Source of the DNA: Symsagittifera roscoffensis
Taxonomy: Eukaryota > Xenacoelomorpha > Acoela > Convolutidae
NCBI RefSeq assembly: GCF_963678635.1
Contig: NC_087071.1
Span: forward strand, 41,433,797-41,497,796
DNA: 64,000 nt
Direction of reading: 5' to 3'
The notes beneath the pieces were generated by a model that did not search any database, was not told where the DNA came from, and saw only the letters and a program-made list of their open reading frames with translations. How positions within the stretch are numbered: position 1 is the first letter of the stretch; the number at the start of each line of letters is the position of its first letter. Of the stretch, positions 11,373 through 21,174 are shown piece by piece. The position numbers were made by a program, and so were the translations under genes.

Positions 11373-12256
11373 TGTAACATTCGCCCAAAAACTACACAGT
11401 GACGGAGCGTAGAAAAAGTACCTATTAACGACTGGCCGGCGTCAGTTACCTAAATCCTACTCGTTTTTCACCATCTCGACCTAGCCAGTTGATTTTCTGG
11501 TCTGTCTAGGGCTAAGTAAAAAGTTACTATTTTTAGGCCATCAGTCAAACGACTTTTAATCAGCTTTCGTTTACATGCGAACACAACCACATAGCTGGGT
11601 CTCGGATCCTCAGACTATGTGATTGCTATTTAAAACACGGCTCGAATACCTTATTTTACTTTGTTTTTGGTGACAGTTCTGTATTAAATCCATTGGAGAT
11701 GGATTGACCCTTTCCATGTGCTAGCTACTCGTATTCTGAAATATCAAATTATACCGGTGTTAATTCAAAAGTTTATGGCATCAGAGTAGCTAAAAAGTCA
11801 GTTTTTTATAGTCCTTCACCATATACTGTCTCTGGGGGGCCGAGCCTCCGCTTGTGTGTTTTCACTGTAATAACGTCGTTATTACTCCCAATTCGTGGCA
11901 CGGGAGGGTACTGCTCCTTACTCCTTCCCCACTGAAGCCTCCTTTCCGCCTGGTGTCTCTAATTAGCTGTCTTATCGTGCATGAACTTCACGATAAGAGG
12001 CTTCGTTTTTTCTATCATTCCCGTACGACTGTTTTTCATTTTTTCAGTTTTTGTCACTTTTTGGCTCAAAATGGCCGTTTTTACAATTCTGAGAAATGTG
12101 ACGTCACAATGTGACGTCACAACTCGAATTTTTGGAAATTAAAAATCCAGAATATTCTGACCCTCCTTTGCAACAGTTTTCAATCGCTCAGGCCTCTATT
12201 TCTACTCTCGTGTCGTGCCGGAAGGTTGCTCTGTGCCAATCTGGCAGAATGGCACA
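11373..12256 (-). repeat. LTR, left copy (3' LTR of the giant element)
   Basis: The copy begins TGTAACATTCGCCCAAA and ends GAATGGCACA on the plus strand, giving TG..CA termini. It matches 31383-32265 throughout, including the CATCAGTCAAACGACTTTTAATC block and the TGTGACGTCAC tract. Just inside it, in element orientation, a purine-biased stretch (GGGGACTGTCCGGGGAGTATG, read on the minus strand) is a candidate polypurine tract. Confidence 0.9.
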
Positions 12257-12720
12257 TAACATACTCCCCGGACAGTCCCCATCAATGTCCCTATTGATCG
12301 CATAACACCGGTATATATATAAATAGCACAACTAAAACTCCATTGCCATTCAACAATTGCAACAATTTCCAAGTTTTCAAAACCTGATCTGACCAAAATA
12401 AATCAAAACAAAAAGTTTAACAGTTTCAATATTCAAATTTGGTTGATTGGTATAAATTTTAGCACACAAAGACAATCAAGTTTTTCTCCTTCTCTCTTCA
12501 CTTTTCAATATCCTCTCTTGTCACGTCTTCGTCACTCCATTGCTTCTTGTTCTTGTTCTTCGTTCTCAATTTCTTCTAGGACTTTCTTCAGCATGTCCAA
12601 GGAGTTGCAGGCCGTCCCACAACTCTCCTGCTCTAACAGCCTCGGTTTGCAACAAGGTAGCAAGTCCACATTCACCTTTTGCTCTCGGTTCCTGCAAAAG
12701 CTGTTGTGCAGACGCAGGCT

Positions 12721-13458
12721 CTAATTCCGTTCTAGGTCAGCTCGTAAGACCTCTCTCCTTTCAGCTTCAGTAACACACGGCGTTCCAGCTCCTCGCTTCA
12801 CCGCTGTGGTAACAGCGTTTCTGTGCGTTAGGAATGCTCTCTTATAGGCTCCCGGTCCTATATCTAGCTGGAAGGATTGATAAGCTGCAGTTATTCTAGA
12901 CATATGACGCTTCGCGCGTTCATACATCCAAGATGTCATCACTGCACGGAACCAAGGCATCAACAATTGCCTTGAACATATCCTCTTAAGGGCTTTAGGT
13001 ATCCTCAGAAGCTTGCGGGTGGTTCTGAAAAGATCTAAGATGTGTTTCATTTTCACGTTGCTTAATTGCTCAGGTGTCGGCACGGCCGTCTCCTGCTCCC
13101 TTGTGCCCGTGTTAGCTTCTAGCCTGGCACTAACCACCACGATTGACATTTTTTGATTTTGGTCGGGCAACTCCTCCACGTCCCACACTAACACCAGATT
13201 CCCGCGCTTGGGGTACCATAACGTCTGCGCCAGGCAGTGACAAGGATACTCCCCATGATTCATCAAGATGTTCCTTCGGGTCCGATACCCTGAAGCTCCC
13301 AGCAACGGTTCTACTTCCATCATAATCCTGTGTACATCGTCCTTGTCATCCATGGTGTGGAATTCGGTGGGTAACGCTCCGCTTGCCTTTTTCTTCTGGA
13401 ATTCACTCAAACTACCCTCACTCAACCTCATGAACTCTTCACCCACTAAGTCCTGCAA
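12721..13458 (-). CDS. Last open frame of the giant element, 245 residues, function unknown
   Basis: This frame is the closest to the 3' LTR. It has an acidic and mixed first half (DDKDDVHRIMMEVEPLLGASG) and a basic second half rich in Arg and Lys (ERAKRHMSRI, RREVLRADLERN). No signal peptide or membrane span is evident, so it does not look like an envelope. I do not recognise it. It is read on the same strand as the rest of the element, and the GC content matches the element interior, so it belongs to the element rather than to the host. Confidence 0.55.
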   Translation of the reverse strand: MQDLVGEEFMRLSEGSLSEFQKKKASGALPTEFHTMDDKDDVHRIMMEVEPLLGASGYRTRRNILMNHGEYPCHCLAQTLWYPKRGNLVLVWDVEELPDQNQKMSIVVVSARLEANTGTREQETAVPTPEQLSNVKMKHILDLFRTTRKLLRIPKALKRICSRQLLMPWFRAVMTSWMYERAKRHMSRITAAYQSFQLDIGPGAYKRAFLTHRNAVTTAVKRGAGTPCVTEAERREVLRADLERN

Positions 13459-13459
13459 A

Positions 13460-16400
13460 TCGCCTTCAGATCTATTCTCTATGACTCGTCAGCAAATCAT
13501 ATGACCTTTCCGACAACCCGGCCAACCTCACACACTTTGAGAAGATATTCCAACAAGGAGTTGAAAGTGAGCCGGGAGTTAATTGAAGCAGTCAGGGGAC
13601 AGAAGGACTATGCAACACTGGGGAAGTTGAAGTCATTCCAATATGTGTCTGTCTGGCTATTGCAATATGGTGCAGAGCTCGAACCCACCAGATATTTCGA
13701 ACCGGTAGGTCTATGATAGGCGTCACTACCCTTCAAATTCATCTCGTTCTCCAGAGCCTCTCGCCAACTTCCAATTTTTTGCTCAGTCTGCAGCGCTCCA
13801 GGTAACACTTCCACACTAAGGGACGTCACTAGGCGATACTGCTCACTCAGCATATTCAGGCAGTGCCCTGATTCGCACACGTGTCCGTCCATCAAACTAC
13901 TGTGAGCTAGTCAGGTGCCCTGTCTCAAATAATCACTGGGGGGATTTCACTCGGACGGTTTCGTTATATTCAGGGCCAGCAGATGGTGTATCATGGTCAA
14001 ATCGTGTAGACTCGCGTCATCGTCCAAGTCCAATGTGACATCGGCTGTCATGTCCCAGATTAAACCTGCGTTTGGATGTGGACATCAAGAAGGCTTCATG
14101 AGCTCCCACATGGTTACTAAGCTGGTTTTCAAAGGACCGTCCCAAGAACCACAATCAAAACTCACTTGCCCCTTTAGCTCGTTCCTTCAAAATGATTCCC
14201 AACTAGAGTTGTTCCATCATCAACACGCCAGTTTCCTTGACTCGCTCAACCCAGAAATCAAATACCACAACTTGCTCATAGTCAAGGTATCCTTCCCTGG
14301 CTTCCTTATTATACGCCATCCCTGGTATGCCAGACACATATTGGAATGACTTCAATTTCCCCAGTGTTGCATAGTCCTTCTGTCCCCTGACTGCTTCAAT
14401 TGACTCCCGGCTGACTTTCAACTCCTTGTTGGAATATCTTCTCACTTCTTCCAACCTGCGATAGGTTTCCTTTTCTTTCGATTCCTTATTTGGTATGGGC
14501 AGCGGCATGTCCTGATATAGCTCCAGGAGTGCCCTCAGAAAGTTTCTTCGTTCACGATCAACTCATCCTTGCAGAATGGTTTTTACGCATTCTTCCAACA
14601 CAGGAGTGGGGATACGATCCACCACGAACCTCACAAAGCAAAGGGCATCTTTAAGCTTAGCCCAGGCCATCGCCCAATCGTCTCTAGAAATCAACACTCG
14701 CAGGGCTTCCATCAATTCCAGTTACTGTTCATTTGATTTCGAGTCGTTGCTGGCTTCATGTTCCGCTTTCTTGAGTCCCATCAAACACCAGGCTAGTCGT
14801 ACCTGCAAATCAGTTCTTGCACACGGATAGTCCAGGTATGCTGCCACCGTTGCAGGTGCATGCATCTTCTCGTCGAAGTATCTTTGGATGGCCGCCCTCC
14901 AAGAGATTTCCAGCAGTTTTTCCAGCCCAATTTCATGTGCCTCCGAGGACATCACCGTGCCGTCTTCTATCCGACTCAATTTAGAGTTCTCCGTCAGCTC
15001 CTTCAGATACTCCTGCATAGCTTGCTTCTCGACCCAGGCCATCTGGTGCCCTCGCGGAATTCCTTGCCTTAAGCATCTCTACATAACCCACTGCTGGATC
15101 TCCCATGTGGACTGAGTCTGGTACTGTAATCCGACTATACTCGACCACGCCGAGTTGTCCATCCATCTTCATTCGGGCCCTGTTGGTTCGCGTGGGCTTG
15201 TAGTCATCAAGTCATCCAGATCCACATTGACTGATGATTTCTGTTTCGAGCTTAGTATACGCCAAAGTCCGTGCGTTTTTCTTTGATCTTGTGGCCGTTG
15301 TGGTCAAACCTGCCAATAGCATAGGGGGTATCAGGTTCTCTTTTTCTCCCCCGGCAAGCGTCGCACCATCTCCTTGTCCACTCTCACTTGGCCGAGCTGC
15401 TCTTGTCAACGAGTCCACCACTGCACTGGCTTTCGACTTCACCACTTTTTGATTCACGGTCTTGCTTCCTGTCTTCCCTTTCAACCGCTTCAGCCCTTTC
15501 TTGGCTCGCCTGACGGGTAATTTTATCGTGATCTGCTGATCATCGGCACTGTCATCTGTGACTTACTCGGTCAGAACATCACACTCTACGGAGCTTATTA
15601 GTTTCTCTAGAACCTCGCGCATGATGGGTTGGTTTAACCCCACTTCGTCCCTTATCTGCGTATCACGTTCCATGTCCTTTCCATGAAGGTCACTCGATTA
15701 CAGGTCACCCCTGCCTTTTGTTCAAGTTCACTCTGGTATCTCTCCCACTCCTCTTCAGTTAATGTGCTCAGGAAAGATTCCCTCATCGTCTCGTCAATCC
15801 TTCTCCTCCTTGGTGATTCATGGAGCAGTTTCTGTATGTCCCTACACCGGTAAGCCCTTGTCAGGCCTATTGGATCCACTGGGGATAAGCTGGCCGGCGC
15901 CTCCCTCGTAGGAGACATGAAAGACGATGGAGTCATCAGCAATAGGTTCCATCAACTTCTCCGTCGTCGTCTTTACTGAACTGGTATTCCAGCAAGTCCC
16001 TCTCCAACGCTCCTAGGTCCAGTCCATTCGACTTTTCTCGGTCTTGCTTCATGTGAGTGTCGTCCTGATCCAATTGTTCATCATAGTTCGAGTCTGGTCT
16101 CGGCCCAGGTCCCGATGGGCCTTGCCGCATAACCTTGCCCGAGTCCGGGAGCGCCGGTACGGTCAGATCCCCTGCGTAATAGAATAGCTCATCATTCACC
16201 AGGAATCCTACCGATTCGTCGCCATATGTCGCCAGCTCATCGATCGTCATGTACATGCCTCCTCTGCACACCTTTGCCACTTCCAATGGTTTTACTTTCA
16301 CTTCTCCTGGTCAGTTCAATCGTGACCAATCATCGGCTGGTGCGTACACGTCATTCCATACGTCAACGGACAATTCTGGCATCCTGGAGGGTGTTGCCTT

Positions 16401-17965
16401 GATCTTCTTCCGGCTCCATGCATCAGAAAACGTGAAATCGAAAATGGCCGCAACGTTTCAACTGATGAAGCGCGGCTCCATCACTTCACTCCACTTCCGC
16501 ATTTTCTCTTCCGCATCACGAGCCGCTCCGATGCGAGGGGCAATGACAGGAGACGTGACCCCCAACAACATCCTCCTTATCGGTGGATATCGGAGGCATT
16601 GCTCCGGCTGCGGCCTGGAACCGGAAAGCCACGCTTGCTGATTCTTTTTGACGTGCGCATATTCTTCCGGCAAAAATGGGACCCGCATCGCCTCTCATGA
16701 ATCCTTCACCACTGGTCGCAGATTCCAAAGCTTCGGATTAAACTGGACATGGGAAAGGTCCTCGCTGCCCATTCGGCACTTCAAGTTGTTGTTGAAGTAC
16801 ATCAACATCTATCTTGGCTCCGCTATCTTTCCGACTAACATGTCGTCACTGGCCAACCCTGTCAACTCCTGCTGTTCCACCCTATCAGCACGGAACAATC
16901 CACAACTGAGATAATTTGACGTACAACACCGAGTTCCTGTATGCCTTCACTTGCACGTCCGGGAACACATATGACATCACGGGTCCGTACACCAACGTGA
17001 CGAGCTCCCTTAGTCCACGGACCAGAGCCAGCGGATCGACTTGCATCATTACAGCCAGATCTGTCAGCAAGGGCATGCCACAATACTGTTTGCATTCACT
17101 CGCTCCCGTCGCCACCTTGTCCTCTCCTGTGATACTCCTATTCTGTTGCAAGAGGTAATGGGGCAAGAATAACCTTCAATCCTTCATCTTCCTGTATGAG
17201 GCGGTTTTCAACTGCGCGTTGAATTCTCGACTCGCTCCCTGCAGTTGTTCGGGGCTGCGTAATAGGACGAACAAATCACCCAGCCGACCATATTTCTTGG
17301 CGATCAGGGTAAGGAGTCCATCCAATCTCAGGTTCGCTAACGCTTGGGTGAAGAGGTTCGCAGGTCCATCCACAAAGTTCTCGTGACCAAACGTCACGCA
17401 CAGTGCTAGTACCAGACCAATCGACAGTTTACGGATGTCCTTGACGAAGCTCGCGATCAGGAGGCCCTCGGGTAACACGTTGACAGGAAAGATGGCGTCC
17501 AGCCCACTCCCATTCCACCCAAGATAGCGTCTGATCTCTCATATTGTGCCCTCGTAGCCAAAATATCAGCTTGGAACTTATCAAACGACATCGTGTTCAC
17601 GTCTTGCATCAATTTTAACATCATCTCCTTAAACAAGTTTTTCAGAAAAGCGCGTATCTCTTTGATTACTGCCGGTGCATGCTCGAACGCCTCCTCTCCC
17701 AAAGTAAACACTCTCGGCGACAAACACAACCATGCATTGGCATGTGGCTTCGTCCTCACGGCCTACGCCATGAGGTCCTCCTCGATGTCACACTCCTTCT
17801 AACCGTCTTCCCCGGTTCGTTTCTCGCATAATCCATCTGTCTGAACCAGAGGTCATTAGCCACCTGTTGTACTAACAAGTGATCATCATCTAACCCTGGC
17901 CTTAACTTCAATAACCTGGCGATGTTGGACAGCTCCATTCCCAGGACTTCATCCAGCACCAACCG
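13460..17965 (-). pseudogene. Cargo region of the giant element, broken frames of unknown function
   Basis: About 4.5 kb of minus-strand protein-like sequence, GC-rich like the rest of the element, carries no domain I can name. Visible segments include LARLLKLRPGLDDDH-like acidic and Leu-rich stretches near 17760-17960, AFEHAPAVIKEIRAFLKNLF near 17620-17700, and a proline- and charge-rich part near 15940-16300. The region has many breaks. Its composition and shared strand with the SGNH-like frame suggest that it was one or more long element-encoded proteins. It does not resemble the usual retroviral envelope. Confidence 0.5.
13539..14455. repeat. Inverted duplication inside the giant element, arms about 13539-13650 and 14342-14455
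   Basis: The plus-strand text AGATATTCCAACAAGGAGTTG..CAATATGTGTCTG in the left arm is repeated as its reverse complement in the right arm at very high identity, about 112 bp. Since all other coding sequence of the element runs on the minus strand, the left arm is in the wrong orientation. This indicates a local inversion or inverted duplication after insertion or during reverse transcription. Confidence 0.85.
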
Positions 17966-18146
17966 AGTTGTGCTGCATTCCTTGAATCCCTGGATGGCAT
18001 TGGAAATGTTAGATCAGTAGGCAGGAAGCTCAAAACGGGGTGAGTAGTAGTTGTTAGGGTCCACCATCCTGTTCGGCGCAGGTATTATCACGCTGAATCT
18101 TCCCTCCGCCAGAGTTGTGACCATCGTGTACACAAACTCTAGGGGT

Positions 18147-18512
18147 TCAGGCAATGTGGCGTACCCCCGGTGATAGCACGAAGATGATCCTCACCACATT
18201 CTTGGTGAATTGTCGCTGCACTGATGCCTCCGCCTCGGTCATGAATGAGAGCAACGTCATTATATTCTCTTCTATGACTTCATTGCTCGGGATTGATCCA
18301 TCCGTCAGACGGGACAACAACCCTCTACTCTGCAGGTGGTCATTCGAGCCGGTAATTACTATCACCTGCGGATCCATGCTGATCGCCCTCCTCACGCTTA
18401 TTGTCATGCCTGCTGATTGCCCCCAGTCTATTTTAGGCACTGTCAGGAAAATCACATCCAGCCAAAAGAGAGAACGGGGCGTGTAGAGATAGTCTGAACT
18501 GGCCACTATCAA
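18147..18512 (-). pseudogene. Cargo segment with a second SGNH-like GSND motif
   Basis: This segment contains MDPQVIVITGSNDHLQSRG, a hydrophobic strand followed by G-S-N-D, which is how block III of SGNH/GDSL hydrolases looks. It sits directly after the 142-codon segment 18513-18941, with matching strand and composition. Only this block can be seen, so an SGNH relationship is a suggestion, not a call. The following text VVRIIFVLSPG resembles the strand that follows in that fold. It is part of the broken cargo region. Confidence 0.35.
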
Positions 18513-18941
18513 TTATTTGGCAGCCTTTATATCATAAGAATCATAGGCAGCAAATAGGCTATCACCCCTTGGTGCCTTCAGTCCCGCGTATCTCATATAG
18601 TCCCCCTCCACCGAGGTCGCTCGGGGATAGTCTCTCGAATACTCACCAGGCGCCTGGCCGGGTGGTTTGGAGAACTGCCTATACAGCTTGTGGTGCTTGT
18701 TGTTGGGCTTATTCAGAGCCAGAAATTTGCCCTTCTGAAAAGGTGGTGTCATTTTCCTGGCTCTCCCGCGGACGTCCGTAAGAGATCGGTTATTCAAGGG
18801 CCCAAAAGTATTGTTCTGAGGCAATTCATCAAGGTCCACGAGCCAGAGCGTAGTCGCGGAGCTAAATTGTTCCTGTTCCGCTAACAGCCAGTCCACGCCT
18901 GGTATTCGATATAATCCCGAGATTCTGGGACTCATGTTCAA
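18513..18941 (-). pseudogene. Cargo segment between the two SGNH-like parts
   Basis: The segment is 142 codons on the minus strand, beginning close to the end of the SGNH-like frame. It has a Pro-, Gly- and Arg-rich middle (FSKPPGQAPGEYSRDYPR) and no recognisable domain. It probably belongs to a downstream cargo protein of the giant element; whether it was translated separately cannot be seen. Confidence 0.35.
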
Positions 18942-18947
18942 TTCCGT

Positions 18948-20180
18948 TCACAATTCCGTTTTATACTGTGCCCAACCGCTGGGGTCTGGACGGTTCCAAA
19001 GCAGCATCCTGCTTGGCTCAACTCCTTCCGCCGGCGTGGCGCTTGTCGATGGGTTTGCTGTAGAAGCTGGATTTGCCGTGGCGGGAGGGTTACTCGTCCT
19101 AGACACGGTCTGAGAGCTAGTCTGACTCTGATCAACCGATCTCCCAAGTCGGCTTTCCAACGGTTGTCTTCTAGGGGGAGAAGCAGTCCCCAACCTTTCT
19201 CTCACATATGAGCTTGGAGCAACGGGAGCGGCTGCACCCGTTTCCATTACCAGGGGCCAGAGGCGATTGGCGAGTGATTCCGGCACATTACCCCTCACTC
19301 TACCTCCTCCAGTCGAACTGGTCCGAGCCAGTGAGTTGGTTGTCCTCAATTCTTTCTCCATTTCCCCTATCTGCGTCTGGAACACGTCGTTTATCCAGCG
19401 TATCCCTTGCTGGGTGTTGAAGTGTATACCATCTCTGGTGAGCGCGAGATGATCAATCATGCGCAGCATGTTCTCAAGATCCATGAGTCGCAGCTCGCTG
19501 GGATTGCTTCTCACCAGACTGCGGGTCAACTCGTTCCACCGGGTCACGTTGCCGTTCATAAAATCCGCCACCGGCGTGCTCACCTCCGGGTACTGCGGTA
19601 TCGTGCACAGCACCACGAGTCTGTGCCTGTAATTCTCCTTCAGTTCGTTCAGAAGGCAGATCAGAAGGGGCTCCCACTTGCCCTCTGGGGTAACAGGGGC
19701 CCACAAAATGTCATTGGTCCCGAGCATTATCACAGAAGAGTCTAAGTGATCCTCGCCCTGGAACTCCATCATCTTGATGACCTGAGCCACGGAAGCTCCT
19801 CCAAAAGATAGAACAGTATTCTGACCATTGACAAAGATGTCGTTCAGATCCCTCACTAAATTATCTCCCACAACCAAATGACGACTCCCTGTAGGAATTG
19901 CCTGGTTGCTTATGGCAGGGTTCCAGCCCATGCCATTCAAACAAGCTCGAGGATGCTCCGCGGCTACTTGAACGAATTGGTTGCGTACCGTTAGGGTCTT
20001 CCTAATGTCAACTACGCGAGATTTCTGAGTCGTTCCACCATGTGTAGTCCCCGTTGGTACTATGGCTCGAGGTATTCGCTCCGAGCTACTTGAGGAGCGA
20101 ACAAGGCGTTGGGAAGGGACGACCCTACCCAGCGTCCGGCCAGTTGTCCGGTTGATCCCATTCATCGCTGCTCTGGCCAT
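18948..20180 (-). CDS. SGNH/GDSL hydrolase-like protein carried by the giant LTR element
   Basis: A 410-residue uninterrupted frame. Residues 1-95 are basic and low-complexity. From about residue 100 the landmarks of the SGNH hydrolase fold appear in order: a strand ending VVGD near 105 (block I), GGAS at 127-130 (block II), a strand VIMLGTND at 150-157 (block III) and RDGIHFN at 249-255 (block V, with the His of the catalytic D-x-x-H). The last 130 residues are Ser-, Thr- and Pro-rich. Such hydrolases act as esterases or lipases and occur as extra domains in some retroelements, for example ORF1 of CR1-type LINEs. The frame lies between integrase and the 3' LTR, where Ty3/Gypsy elements normally carry nothing or an envelope. 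The role in the element is unknown. Confidence 0.7.
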   Translation of the reverse strand: MARAAMNGINRTTGRTLGRVVPSQRLVRSSSSSERIPRAIVPTGTTHGGTTQKSRVVDIRKTLTVRNQFVQVAAEHPRACLNGMGWNPAISNQAIPTGSRHLVVGDNLVRDLNDIFVNGQNTVLSFGGASVAQVIKMMEFQGEDHLDSSVIMLGTNDILWAPVTPEGKWEPLLICLLNELKENYRHRLVVLCTIPQYPEVSTPVADFMNGNVTRWNELTRSLVRSNPSELRLMDLENMLRMIDHLALTRDGIHFNTQQGIRWINDVFQTQIGEMEKELRTTNSLARTSSTGGGRVRGNVPESLANRLWPLVMETGAAAPVAPSSYVRERLGTASPPRRQPLESRLGRSVDQSQTSSQTVSRTSNPPATANPASTANPSTSATPAEGVEPSRMLLWNRPDPSGWAQYKTEL

Positions 20181-20282
20181 CTAATTGAATGACTCCTGAA
20201 ACTGGGGAGCCAGATAGGTGTCTGAGGGATCCGGTATCGTATTCCTCGGGCTCAGAGCGGACTGTGATGTCTGCTGAGGAGC

Positions 20283-20555
20283 TTAGGGCTCTCTCGGTGC
20301 GCACAGCTCCTGTTCTTTCGTCCTGGGACGTGTGTCCCTGGATCCCTCCGAGGAGTTCATCGTCGCCAGAACCTCCGATGACACTTGGCTCATCCTTGCC
20401 ATATATAGCTCCTTCAGGTGTTTTATCTCTTCTTCATTGAAGGCCATTTGCATATATTCGAACTTCTTCTTCCATTTGTCTCTTTCTCGAGCTATTGCCC
20501 TGTACTCCTGCAGCTTGGCACACAGCTCGCTCTGATCCTTATCCTTCTTCTCCAA
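20283..20555 (-). pseudogene. Coiled-coil-like cargo segment
   Basis: The segment is 90 codons, rich in Glu, Lys and Leu with heptad-like spacing (CAKLQEYRAIARERDKWKKKFEYMQ) over residues 10-50, suggesting a short coiled coil. It lies directly upstream of the SGNH-like frame on the same strand. No family is recognised. Confidence 0.35.
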
Positions 20556-20661
20556 CGTCTCAATCGTCTCCGAGGTCTAGATCTTTATCGAATTCATCCT
20601 CAATCTCTTCAGTGGAAGAGTAGCTGTTGGAGAATCTACTGAGTGTGACGGGCCCGGCCCA

Positions 20662-21054
20662 TCAACTAGTCTTTTCGATCCGATGAACAGGTGTGTATCT
20701 CACATACATACATACAGGTAGATGCATCTCACCTAGCTGGTGATCCCTCTGCTCGCCTAGTCCCAGCTCACGAGCCAAGTCGTGGCCAGACATTTCTCCT
20801 CGCCGCCATCTTATCAGTCGGTTTCGAACTTTCTCAACGGTCCCGGACTCACCGGAGGCCAGCATCAACGCTACTTCCTGGGGGCGGTTCCCTCGACCCT
20901 CTCGTCCTAACGCTTTGAGGAGCGCGACCACAAACATCGCCAGTCCCGGGTATTCTTGTGCAAAGTCACAGTCAATCAGCCGCTGATATATCTCGTCCAG
21001 AGTCGCTCCTAGACTCGCTGAGAGAACTTCCACCAAATATTTTGTGTAACCCAT
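20662..21054 (-). pseudogene. Small helical cargo segment, function unknown
   Basis: The segment is 130 codons, beginning MGYTKYLVEVLSASLGATLD, with predicted-looking amphipathic helices and an Arg-rich stretch (RNRLIRWRRGEM). It lies just after the integrase end of the element. Nothing in it is diagnostic. Confidence 0.35.
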
Positions 21055-21174
21055 CTTTCTATCGTGTATATCTCGTCGTCGTGTCCTTTTGATTCGTTAA
21101 ACTCAATAAACAAAATTGGATCAATCAAGATCTAAAAAGCAAGTTCCGACATAAAACCATTATTTCATTAACCA

